DNA from: Candidatus Omnitrophota bacterium
Lineage (GTDB): Bacteria > Omnitrophota > Gorgyraeia > 2-01-FULL-45-10
Direction: 5' to 3'
Length of the DNA: 21,584 nt
NCBI GenBank assembly: GCA_026387165.1
Contig: JAPLMG010000211.1
Coordinates: 1-21,584, forward strand
The notes under the pieces are model-generated. The model did no database searches, was not told the DNA's origin, and saw nothing but the letters and a program-made list of their open reading frames with translations. This document shows positions 8,138-15,366 of this stretch, piece after piece. The position numbers and the translations under genes are program-made. Position 1 is the first letter of the stretch. Each line of letters starts with the position of its first letter.

Positions 8138-8311
8138 ATGCACGATCTATTATTGATTAAGCCTCTGAGTAAGTATAATCTGCAATACACCCCTTCGCTG
8201 GGCCTGGGGTTTATTGCCGGCCATGTGGAAAAACATGGCTTTAGAGTACGGATTATTGACTGTAATGTCCTGTGTCCCGCTTATTGTCGGCGGACCGGCA
8301 CCTTCTTCTAG
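8138..8311 (+). pseudogene. N-terminal fragment of the B12-binding radical SAM gene
   Basis: From the ATG at 8138 the frame gives a typical start of a B12-binding-domain radical SAM protein: LLLIKPLSKYN, then TPSLGLGFIAGHVEKHGF and VRIIDCNVL. About 45 residues in, near 8268-8276, homology ends and this frame meets a stop at 8309-8311. The protein continues in another frame as VPLIVGGPAPSS. Some 40 residues that normally lie between these blocks (the middle of the cobalamin-binding Rossmann fold) are missing. The ribosome site is weak (TAGGA, about 13 bases upstream). Confidence 0.65.
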
Positions 8312-9407
8312 TCCGGAATTTGTTCTTAAATTTCTTAAAGAGTCGGATTTTCTTGTTGTAGGCGAGGGCGAGATCGCCGTTGAAAAGCTTTTGTGCATTT
8401 TGCAGTCGCGTAATACGGATCGGTCTCTCCTGAAGGGAGTGCCCAATCTAGCCTGGCGGGAAGAAGATAAGATTTATATGACACCCCACGAATATGTTTC
8501 GGACCTTAACGCCATTGGCGCGCCTGCCTGGGATAGGATTGACCCCGGCTTGTATAATAATGCCGTGCATGGTTTTTTCTACCGCCGACTGCCAATATTA
8601 CCGATCATGATATCTCGTGGTTGCCCATTTCGCTGTTCGTTTTGCGGCAGTAGAAATATCACCGGGTACAAAGTTCGCCGAAGAGACCCCGGTCAGGTAG
8701 TAGATGAGTTGGAATACCTGAAGAATAGATACGGCCTGAGAGAATTTCAGGTTATAGATGATAATTTTACTTTTCCTCCTGAAGCCGCGCTTGAATTTGC
8801 GGAAAAATTGATCGAACGGAGGCTCGGTCTGTTATGGACCTGTCCCAATGGGCTCAGGATAGATACGCTCAATAAAAAATTACTTGCGGCTATGAAAGAA
8901 TCCGGTTGTTACGAAATTGCTGTCGGCATTGAATCCGGAGATCCTGTAATCTTAAAGGATATGGATAAAAACTTGTCCCTGGAAACGGTGATAGAAAAAG
9001 TCAATCTTATCCATTCCCGGGGTATCAGTGTCGTTGGCTTTGTTATGGTTGGCTATCCGCTGGAAACGGAGGAGACGCTTCGTAGAACAATGAAATTCAT
9101 TCTGTCTCTGCCGCTGATAAGAATCAGCTTAACCAGATTTGTCCCTATGCCCGGTACCCCTATCAGCGATAGATTGATTGCCGGCGGAGAGATCAAATAT
9201 GAGAAGATTGACCCGGCAAAGCTTAATTACAATGATTTTTCATATATTCCCCCCAAGCTCACAGAAAATCAGCTCCGTTATTGGTACCGTTTATTTTTTC
9301 TGCGGTTTTCTCTACGGCCGCGGATAATTTTTCATAACATTAGAAATATAAGGTCGCTATCTCATGCAAGAATCATCATACAAAAAATCTTCGGGTTCTT
9401 TAAATAA
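8214..9407 (+). CDS. Radical SAM protein of the B12-binding type, 5' end disrupted
   Basis: Main body of a radical SAM enzyme of the COG1032 kind. Meaningful sequence starts at about 8274 with LIVGGPAPSSSPEFV and LVVGEGE, the end of the cobalamin-binding domain. The 4Fe-4S cluster motif SRGCPFRCSFCG (CxxxCxxC, codons at 8622-8645) follows, then QVIDDNFTF, AVGIESGD and GFVMVGYPLETEETL, all standard blocks of the SAM barrel. The C-terminal ~70 residues are basic and may contact the membrane. The listed start is only the first ATG in this frame; the true start was probably 8138 in the other frame before the disruption. Proteins of this group act in methyl transfer, ring chemistry or lipid modification; the substrate is unknown. 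It overlaps the next gene by 44 bases. Base use is more A/T-rich than the flanking genes, suggesting transfer. Confidence 0.7.
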   Translation: MPAMWKNMALEYGLLTVMSCVPLIVGGPAPSSSPEFVLKFLKESDFLVVGEGEIAVEKLLCILQSRNTDRSLLKGVPNLAWREEDKIYMTPHEYVSDLNAIGAPAWDRIDPGLYNNAVHGFFYRRLPILPIMISRGCPFRCSFCGSRNITGYKVRRRDPGQVVDELEYLKNRYGLREFQVIDDNFTFPPEAALEFAEKLIERRLGLLWTCPNGLRIDTLNKKLLAAMKESGCYEIAVGIESGDPVILKDMDKNLSLETVIEKVNLIHSRGISVVGFVMVGYPLETEETLRRTMKFILSLPLIRISLTRFVPMPGTPISDRLIAGGEIKYEKIDPAKLNYNDFSYIPPKLTENQLRYWYRLFFLRFSLRPRIIFHNIRNIRSLSHARIIIQKIFGFFK

Positions 9408-10947
9408 TAAAGTACCCGCGCATACCGGAAGAATCCGCAAGGGCTTCGTTATGGCAGCGGGCAGGGGGGTGCGTTTTCGTTCCTTTAGCAAAATAATTCC
9501 AAAATCTATGCTTCTGGTTGATGGAGAGCCGCTTATTGTTAGAAACGCCAGGTTGCTCGATGCCGCATTTGGTTTGGACGTTTTATATGTTGTAGTCGGA
9601 TACAAAGGCGATATGATTCGTAATTCTTTCAATAGCATAGAGGGGCTGAATTGCCGGCTTGAGTTTATCGAAATACCCGATGGCCGTATATCGAGAGGGT
9701 TGCTGACCGGTTATGCAGCTATTGTTCCATATCTGGAACCTGATGAATTGTTTGTTTCCGTGTTAGGCGACGAGTACTATGAAGGAGTTGACCATGTCCA
9801 TTTTGCGGAATTCGTCCAAAGCTCTCCCGGCTTCTCGGCGTGTTGTGGTGTCAAGAGATATGTTTTTCCGGACGAGTATTTTAACAATTATTCTGTTGAT
9901 TTCCAGGAAAAAGGCACGGTGGTTAAGCGCCTGATAGAAAAACCGTCTGAGATATCATCTCCGTATTTTGGCCTTGGCATTATCGCCGCGAAACGCCAGC
10001 TTGTTGAACTGGCCAAGGAGAGTTTAGATAAGAGCAGCCACGTTAATTTTATTGAACTCATCAATGCCTTGCCCGAGCAGGGGCTCGGCCCCATCCTGGG
10101 CTATGAGTTTCACGGCGGATACGTTAATATCAACACCCGTACCGATGTCTTTAAATTAATGAGATTTCAGCGGGAAAGTCGATGGAATAATTTTGCTATT
10201 GATGTAATTATTCCCGCCTGGAACGAAGCGGAGTCGATAGCCTATGTTGTTAAGGATTTTTTACCTGTTTGCAGACAGGTAATCGTAATGGATAACAACT
10301 CCGCTGACGGCACCGCGCGAGTTGCCCGCGAAGCAGGTGCTGTGGTTTACTCTGAGCCGCTCTGCGGCTACGGGGATGCCATCAAAAAAGGCTTGGACCG
10401 CTCCAATGCCGATATCTTTATTGTAACTGAGGCCGATGGCACCTTTCGCGGTGAGGATGCGGAAAAACTTCTCCTGTATTTAAAAAATGCGGATGCCGTT
10501 ATTGGCACCAGAACCTATTGGCAGTATGTCGAGTATGGCGCTAATATGCCTTTTTTTCAACGATTTGGGAACATGCTTTTTGGCACCGTAATTACCCTCC
10601 TTTGGTGGAATCGCCGTTCGCGTTTTACTGACGTCGGCTGTACTTTTCGTTGTATCTGGCGGGAATCATATCAGAAAATCGCTGATCGGCTGGCTGGAAA
10701 AGGCCCGGAGTTTTCTCCCGAAATGATCATCGAATTACTCAATACCTGGCAGCGCGTTATCGAGATACCCGTTCCTTATCACGCCCGAATTATGGGGCAA
10801 TCCAAGTTTTCAAACGGTTTTATACCTTCAGCCAAAACCGCCCTAAGAATGCTTAGTTTGATTATATTTAAGCGCTGGAAAGGATGGATGGAGAATTTCA
10901 AGGCTATGAGGCGGTTATATTTTAGTTTTAAAACAGAAGAAGATTAA
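9364..10947 (+). CDS. Fusion of a sugar-phosphate nucleotidyltransferase and a GT2 (DPM1-like) glycosyltransferase
   Basis: Bifunctional protein of 527 residues. Residues 27-265 are an NTP_transferase domain: signature VMAAGRGVRF (29-38), PK at 46-47, VLGDEYYEG around the metal site (133-141), EKP (192-194) and the GYVNINTRTD end block (252-261). Residues 278-500 are a GT2 domain: DVIIPAWNEAESI (280-292), VMDNNSADGT (308-317), the EAD acidic motif (356-358) and a late GCTFR region. The GT2 part most resembles dolichyl/polyprenyl-phosphate sugar synthases, but no C-terminal membrane helices are evident. A likely role, by inference, is to activate a sugar and load it on a lipid or glycan, perhaps feeding the GT-C proteins. 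ATG 9364 lies in the end of the radical SAM gene; it is the only good start before the nucleotide-binding motif. Codon use is A/T-richer than the flanks. Confidence 0.85.
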   Translation: MQESSYKKSSGSLNNKVPAHTGRIRKGFVMAAGRGVRFRSFSKIIPKSMLLVDGEPLIVRNARLLDAAFGLDVLYVVVGYKGDMIRNSFNSIEGLNCRLEFIEIPDGRISRGLLTGYAAIVPYLEPDELFVSVLGDEYYEGVDHVHFAEFVQSSPGFSACCGVKRYVFPDEYFNNYSVDFQEKGTVVKRLIEKPSEISSPYFGLGIIAAKRQLVELAKESLDKSSHVNFIELINALPEQGLGPILGYEFHGGYVNINTRTDVFKLMRFQRESRWNNFAIDVIIPAWNEAESIAYVVKDFLPVCRQVIVMDNNSADGTARVAREAGAVVYSEPLCGYGDAIKKGLDRSNADIFIVTEADGTFRGEDAEKLLLYLKNADAVIGTRTYWQYVEYGANMPFFQRFGNMLFGTVITLLWWNRRSRFTDVGCTFRCIWRESYQKIADRLAGKGPEFSPEMIIELLNTWQRVIEIPVPYHARIMGQSKFSNGFIPSAKTALRMLSLIIFKRWKGWMENFKAMRRLYFSFKTEED

Positions 10948-11015
10948 TGTCAAAAAACATTATTGAGCTCAGCTTTATATATCGCGAGGATGCCGGCGAG
11001 GGGCGTATTACGTGA
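10947..11015 (+). pseudogene. Short ORF, probably the cut-off 5' end of a gene
   Basis: An ATG overlaps the previous stop as TAATG and opens a 22-codon frame (MSKNIIELSFIYRED…) ended by TGA at 11013-11015. The first part is A/T-rich like the preceding two genes; the last codons are G/C-rich like the following gene. I read it as the start of a third gene of the transferred module, truncated at its right border at about 10980. The protein family cannot be recognised from so few residues. It could instead be a chance overlap. Confidence 0.35.
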
Positions 11016-11028
11016 GAAGACAGAAGCA

Positions 11029-11694
11029 ATGCTGAAAAAAATATATCTCTGGTTATACAGAAAGACCGCGACTGTCGGCGGTGATGCCGAACACACGAGC
11101 GGCCCGTGGCAAAATGCCGTCAGGCAGGAAGCGCTCAATCTCTGCGGGGATGTAGGCTCCGGCCGTGTGGTCGAGATAGGCTGCGGAAGGGGATATTTTT
11201 TGTCGGAGCTTGCCGCCCGCAACAGAAGCGCCCAGGTATGGGGCATTGATCATGACGAAAAAGAGCTCACCCATGCCGAGAAGCGCTCAAAAGAGCTCTC
11301 TCTTACCAACGCGCATTTCGCCCTTCAGGACGCGACGCAGCTATCTTTTAACGAAGAGTCGTTCGACGTGGTGGTCTGTATCAACTTGCTCCTGAGCCTG
11401 CCGTCGCTCGATGTGGTTGCCGCATGTTTAAAGAATATGAGGCGCATCTGTAAAAAATCCGGATATATACTGTTCGATTACCGTAATAGTCTCAATCCCC
11501 TGGTCCCGCTTAAATATAAACTCGCGCCGTATTATGACAGAACTTTAAAAAATGTTAAAAGGTTTGCTTATAGTCCGCGACAGATCGAACAGATACTTAA
11601 CGATCTTCAGCTTGACATAGTTACGGCAAAATATTTAGGATTTCCGGTGCGCCGATTCGCGCCCGTCATTGTTGTTAAGGCCGGGAAGAGATGA
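11029..11694 (+). CDS. Class I SAM-dependent methyltransferase
   Basis: Methyltransferase of 221 residues. Motif I VVEIGCGRGYF lies at 47-57, followed by WGIDHDEKELTHAEKRS (strand 2 acidic end), a FALQDATQLSF segment, FDVVVCINLLLSLPSL (motif IV region) and RRICKKSGYILFDYRN. The last third (SPRQIEQILNDL, then KAGKR) is typical of small-molecule or lipid methyltransferases, and a basic patch at the start (MLKKIYLWLYRK) could touch the membrane. The start at 11029 is preferred because the truncated paralogue at 7874 begins the same way; upstream in-frame ATGs at 10963 and 10990 give unrelated residues. The ribosome site is weak (GAGAAG). The stop overlaps the next ATG. Substrate unknown. Confidence 0.8.
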   Translation: MLKKIYLWLYRKTATVGGDAEHTSGPWQNAVRQEALNLCGDVGSGRVVEIGCGRGYFLSELAARNRSAQVWGIDHDEKELTHAEKRSKELSLTNAHFALQDATQLSFNEESFDVVVCINLLLSLPSLDVVAACLKNMRRICKKSGYILFDYRNSLNPLVPLKYKLAPYYDRTLKNVKRFAYSPRQIEQILNDLQLDIVTAKYLGFPVRRFAPVIVVKAGKR

Positions 11695-12875
11695 TCACTA
11701 AACTGCCGATAATAAGCTCGCCCGTGAAATTCCGCGACATAGCGCGCGGTGTGGAGGCCATGCGTCACGGCTCGCCCGCGGAAAGATTTCGCGGCGCGCT
11801 CGGACTTTTCACGGGATCAAAGCATATCTGCCTGACGAATTCGGGTATATCGTCTTTTTACATTCTCCTGAAGGCGCTCTCCCGGATCTCCGCAAGAAGA
11901 GAGGTGATCCTGCCCGCCTATACAGCCGGCAGCCTTGTCGTGGCCGTCAGGAAGGCGGGGCTGAAACCGGTCTTATGCGATATTTCGCTCAAGGACCTCG
12001 GCCTGGACAGCGCTTCTTTGACAGGGATCATTTCGGATAATACGCTCGCGGTAGTCTGTGTCCACTCCTTCGGCATCAATGCCCGCGGCATCGGAAGATT
12101 AAGGGGAGAGATACCACGCGGCGTTTTTTTGATCGAAGACTGCGCCCAGAGCATGGGCTCGAAAACAGGCCCGATGAGATCCGGGAGCTTCAGCGACGCC
12201 GCCTTCTTCAGCTTTAACGGCGGCAAGAACCTCCCTCTATCCGGAGGCGGCTTCATATCGACGAACGATGACAGGATAGCCGCCGGTATCAGGGAAGAGA
12301 CAGGACCCATCGGAGAAGAAAGCCTCGCCTGTAAACTCTCCGCTCCTTTAAAGGCCCTGGCGTTTTCAATTGCGGCAACTCCCGTTATATACGGGGCGGC
12401 CTTTGGGCTCATATCGCGCTTTAAGGAAACGGCGCCGCCGGAAGATTTCACCGTTAAAAAGATGAATGATTTCCAGGCCGCTTTAGGGTTGACTCTCCTC
12501 CCGAAAAGCGAAGATATCTTTTCGGGAAGATATCAAAACGGTATGGCGTTGATAGGCGGGTTAAAAAATGTGGATGGGCTCATCCTGCCGGAGATCCCCG
12601 GCAATGACCGCTATGTCTTTAACCGCCTGCCGCTTCTTTTCAAAGATCCGGCCAAAAGGGGCCCGGCGGCAAGAAAGCTGTGGGCCATTGGAGTGGAGGC
12701 GTCAATGATGTATCTCAAGCCGCTTCACCGCATGTTTGACTTAGGATACGCGAAAGACGAATTCCCGAACGCCGTCTATTGCGCGGACAGGCTATTGACG
12801 TTACCGACTCATTCTCTCGTTAACGGGAGCGCGATAGCGCGAATAGTGAAAGTGATCAAGGAAGTGACGGCATGA
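11691..12875 (+). CDS. DegT/DnrJ/EryC1/StrS-family PLP enzyme (sugar aminotransferase-like)
   Basis: PLP-dependent protein of 394 residues, the usual length for this family, which mostly transaminates nucleotide-linked keto-sugars. Visible blocks: CLTNSGISSFYILLKAL (47-63) for phosphate binding, EVILPAYTAGSLVVAV (71-86), the cofactor-nitrogen Asp in IEDCAQSMG (Asp150), and SFNGGKNLPLSGGGF with Lys179 as the Schiff-base lysine. The active-site lysine context (GGKN) is the membrane-cluster variant rather than the common H.K. The C-terminal part is shorter in recognisable motifs (YLKPLHRMFDLGYAKDEFPN, then THSLV). It overlaps both neighbours by 4 bases, so it is made together with the methyltransferase and the following radical SAM protein. 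An amino-sugar product is an inference; no dedicated keto-sugar synthase sits next to it. Confidence 0.8.
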   Translation: MITKLPIISSPVKFRDIARGVEAMRHGSPAERFRGALGLFTGSKHICLTNSGISSFYILLKALSRISARREVILPAYTAGSLVVAVRKAGLKPVLCDISLKDLGLDSASLTGIISDNTLAVVCVHSFGINARGIGRLRGEIPRGVFLIEDCAQSMGSKTGPMRSGSFSDAAFFSFNGGKNLPLSGGGFISTNDDRIAAGIREETGPIGEESLACKLSAPLKALAFSIAATPVIYGAAFGLISRFKETAPPEDFTVKKMNDFQAALGLTLLPKSEDIFSGRYQNGMALIGGLKNVDGLILPEIPGNDRYVFNRLPLLFKDPAKRGPAARKLWAIGVEASMMYLKPLHRMFDLGYAKDEFPNAVYCADRLLTLPTHSLVNGSAIARIVKVIKEVTA

Positions 12876-13996
12876 TACCGTTTATTAACGTGAAAAGATT
12901 TTTATATAAATTCCTGCGGCAGCCCTCATACGCCTTTCGCGTCCTGCGAAAAAGAGCGGCCGCGTATTTACACTACCGGACGGGGAGCGGCAGATCGAGC
13001 TACCCCGAATCCGTGACATTATTTCTGACGCACCGCTGTAATCTGCGGTGCTTCATGTGCGGCCAGAAACACCGCGCTGGGAGAGAGCTCTCTTTGGACA
13101 ACCTGAAAGCGATAGTCGACGACCTCTCCTCGTTCCGTCCCAACATAACGCTTTTCGGCGGGGAACCCATGCTCCACGAAGGATGCATGGACCTTATAAA
13201 ATATATTAAAGGGAAAGGCATGCACTGCATTATGATAACAAATGCCCTGCTGGTGGAAGATCACGCCAAAGATATTGTAGAGAGCGGCTTAGACGAATTG
13301 AACGTCTCTTTAGACGGGAACGCCGGGATTCACGACGCGATACGCGCTCTCCCCGGAGCGTTCAACAAAATAATGGCGGGCCTGAAGAAGATACGTTCGC
13401 TCAAGTCCGCGGCGAATAGCGCGAAACCGCTGGTGAATCTGCAATGCACCGTCAGCAAGTATAATTACAAAAATCTGGAATCTTTGCTTGACGTCGCGCT
13501 CGAGGCATCCGCCGATTCGTTGACATTCCATAATCTCATCTTCCTGGACCGCGGGACCTTAGAAAGACAGAAGGAGTGCGACGCTATATTAGGATGCGCC
13601 TCCGATGATTGGGAAGGGTTTGTCTTTGAGCCGGAGATCGAGCCGGAGATATTGCACGAAAAGATCGAAAAAATACTTTCGGGCAGGCACGCTTTTACCG
13701 TGGATTTTTATCCTAACTTTCCGCGCCCGGCGCTTATCGGATATTACGGGAACCCAAAGGCCGGCAGCGCCGGAACGTCTTCAAAGGCCTGTTTGAGCCC
13801 GTGGATAGCGGCGTATATATTTCCGGACGGGGAAGTCAAGCCGTGCCTCAATCTCAGCTATTCTTTCGGGAACGCCCTGAAGGAGAGATTCACCGGGCTA
13901 TGGAACAATGATAAGGCGGTAAAGTTCCGGTCATTTCTCAAAAAGAAGCGGGCCTTTCCGGCATGCATCCGCTGCACCGAGCTATTCAGGTATTGA
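12872..13996 (+). CDS. Radical SAM protein with SPASM-like C-terminal cysteines
   Basis: Radical SAM enzyme of 374 residues. The 4Fe-4S motif is LTHRCNLRCFMCG (Cys56, Cys60, Cys63), then LFGGEPMLH (the GGEP SAM-binding block), MITNALL and ELNVSLDG. Near the end come KACLSPWIAAYIFPDG, VKPCLNLSYSFGN and a last CIRC pair, which fits a SPASM or twitch extension binding an extra cluster, as in peptide- and sugar-modifying enzymes. The N-terminal 45 residues are basic. It begins with an ATGA overlap on the DegT gene. In polysaccharide clusters such proteins are usually of unknown function; dehydrogenation or epimerisation of a sugar or cyclitol is possible. Its stop at 13994-13996 lies 3 bases before a duplicated start codon created by an inserted element. 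Confidence 0.85.
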   Translation: MIPFINVKRFLYKFLRQPSYAFRVLRKRAAAYLHYRTGSGRSSYPESVTLFLTHRCNLRCFMCGQKHRAGRELSLDNLKAIVDDLSSFRPNITLFGGEPMLHEGCMDLIKYIKGKGMHCIMITNALLVEDHAKDIVESGLDELNVSLDGNAGIHDAIRALPGAFNKIMAGLKKIRSLKSAANSAKPLVNLQCTVSKYNYKNLESLLDVALEASADSLTFHNLIFLDRGTLERQKECDAILGCASDDWEGFVFEPEIEPEILHEKIEKILSGRHAFTVDFYPNFPRPALIGYYGNPKAGSAGTSSKACLSPWIAAYIFPDGEVKPCLNLSYSFGNALKERFTGLWNNDKAVKFRSFLKKKRAFPACIRCTELFRY

Positions 13997-14006
13997 TGTA
14001 TGGATA

Positions 14007-14191
14007 CACTCGTGTCCAAGATAGAGCTCATGTTCCGTCTGAAAAAGTATTTTGTGATTCGATCTTTACATACCCCTCACCCTTGCCCTCTCCCCTAAAG
14101 GGGAGAGGGGATTTCCTCATAATTTCCTCTCCCCCAAAGGGGGAGAGAGGATTAAGGTGAGGGGGAAATTGTGCTAACTTGGACAGCAGTG
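14007..14191 (+). mobile_element. MITE-like element A: 185 bp, inverted-repeat ends, nested hairpin core
   Basis: The left end CACTCGTGTCCAAGATAG (14007-14024) and the reverse complement of the right end, CACTGCTGTCCAAGTTAG (14174-14191), agree at 15 of 18 bases. TATGGATA flanks both sides (13999-14006 and 14193-14200). The core holds an outer 9-bp stem (CCCCTCACC 14073-14081 with GGTGAGGGG 14156-14164) enclosing two perfect hairpins: CCCTCTCCCC/TAAA/GGGGAGAGGG at 14086-14109 and CTCTCCCCC/AAA/GGGGGAGAG at 14127-14147. No transposase is encoded, so it would need one in trans. It shares its ends and left arm with the element at 17810 but not its core. It splits an otherwise tight gene junction. 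Confidence 0.7.
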
Positions 14192-14193
14192 AT

Positions 14194-15366
14194 ATGGATA
14201 CAGAACATAAAAAAAAGATAAAGATAGCGCAGGTCATTACGAGGCTTGACTGGTCGGGCGCGCCTGACATAGTAGAGATAATCTGCGGCCATCTCGATCC
14301 GGCTATATACGACGTGACACTGATATACGGCCCTACCATCCATCCTTCAGGTAAGACCGAAGAATTTTTAAAGATTTTCGGCGGTAAGGCCGCGGTGATA
14401 CCGTATTTAAAAAGGGACATGAGCCTCCTGGAGGACCTGGCGGCTCTGGTAAGGCTTTATATTATATTCCGCCGCGAAAAATTTGATATAATCCATACTC
14501 ATACAGCAAAAGCGGGATTTATAGGCAGGATAGCCGCAAGGCTCGCGGGAACGCCGGCAGTCATACATACGCCGCACGGGCATGACTTCTACGGCTATTT
14601 CGGCTCTCTTGGCAGCCGGCTTGTCATAATGTTGGAAAGGATAGCGGCGCTCTTTGCGGACAAGATAGTCGTCCTCACGGCCATCGAGAAGATGGATATG
14701 TTAAAGTACCATATATGCGCCCCCGGCAAGATAGAGGTATTCCATAGTGGTATGGATTTTTCCGGGTTTGAAAAGACAGGAGTGGATGTAGTAAAGAGTA
14801 AATCGGAATTCAGTATAGGCCCGGGCGATTATGTAGTGGGGATGGTAGGCCGCCTTGAGAGCGTAAAAGGTTTTGAATATTTTGTTGATTCCGCGAAGAT
14901 AGTTATAAGCTCGATCCCGAATACCAAATTTCTGATCGTCGGAGACGGTTCGCTGCGCCCAAGCCTCGAGGAGCGTTCGAGGCGCTTAGGCATAGAAGAT
15001 AAGGTCATCTTCACCGGTTGGCGCGAGGATATGCCGCAGATAATATCTATACTGGACGTATTGGTGCTCGCGTCTTTAAATGAGGCCGTAGGCAGGGTGC
15101 TTTTGGAAGCCGGCGTTGCCGGAAAACCTACGGTAGCGACGGCTGTCGGAGGTATACCGGAGATAGTCAAAGACGGCGAGACAGGCATACTGGTGCCGCC
15201 CGGGGATCCGGAAGGGATAGCCGGGGCAGTCGCGGGCCTTTTGAAGGACGCCCGGAAACGCCATGCGATGGGTTGCGCCGCGAAAGAATGGATAAAGAGT
15301 AATTTTAACGAGGAAAAGATGGTAAGCGAGATCGACAATATATATAAGGAGCTGGCAAAAAGATGA
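14194..15366 (+). CDS. GT4 family glycosyltransferase
   Basis: GT-B glycosyltransferase of 390 residues from the ATG at 14194. N-terminal acceptor domain: IAQVITRLDWSGAPDIVE, DIIHTHTAKAGFIGRIAARL and VIHTPHGHDFYGYF. The donor domain starts at VVGMVGRLESVKGFEYFV, with FLIVGDGSLRP, VIFTGWREDM and the donor-binding E-x7-E in NEAVGRVLLEAG, then TATAVGGIPEIVKDG. The fold and family are clear; the sugar is not. The TTG at 14179 would extend the frame into the terminal repeat of element A and is rejected. The ATG belongs to the right-hand copy of the duplicated target site, so the element landed at the very start of this gene; no good ribosome site remains just upstream. The end overlaps the WbqC gene by 4 bases. 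Confidence 0.87.
   Translation: MDTEHKKKIKIAQVITRLDWSGAPDIVEIICGHLDPAIYDVTLIYGPTIHPSGKTEEFLKIFGGKAAVIPYLKRDMSLLEDLAALVRLYIIFRREKFDIIHTHTAKAGFIGRIAARLAGTPAVIHTPHGHDFYGYFGSLGSRLVIMLERIAALFADKIVVLTAIEKMDMLKYHICAPGKIEVFHSGMDFSGFEKTGVDVVKSKSEFSIGPGDYVVGMVGRLESVKGFEYFVDSAKIVISSIPNTKFLIVGDGSLRPSLEERSRRLGIEDKVIFTGWREDMPQIISILDVLVLASLNEAVGRVLLEAGVAGKPTVATAVGGIPEIVKDGETGILVPPGDPEGIAGAVAGLLKDARKRHAMGCAAKEWIKSNFNEEKMVSEIDNIYKELAKR

Noticed and set aside
11029..11694. Tandem duplication explaining the methyltransferase starts at 7874 and 11029
   Set aside because: The two starts are similar in protein but clearly diverged in DNA, so they are better seen as paralogues than as a recent target or insertion duplication.
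11918..12451. Minus-strand ORF (177 codons) opposite the DegT gene
   Set aside because: It is the complement of a confidently identified PLP enzyme and shows no family motif or ribosome site.
14071..14165. CRISPR-like repeat pattern from the CCTCTCCCC/GGGGAGAG units
   Set aside because: These are arms of hairpins in alternating orientation, not direct repeats with equal spacers, and no cas gene is present.
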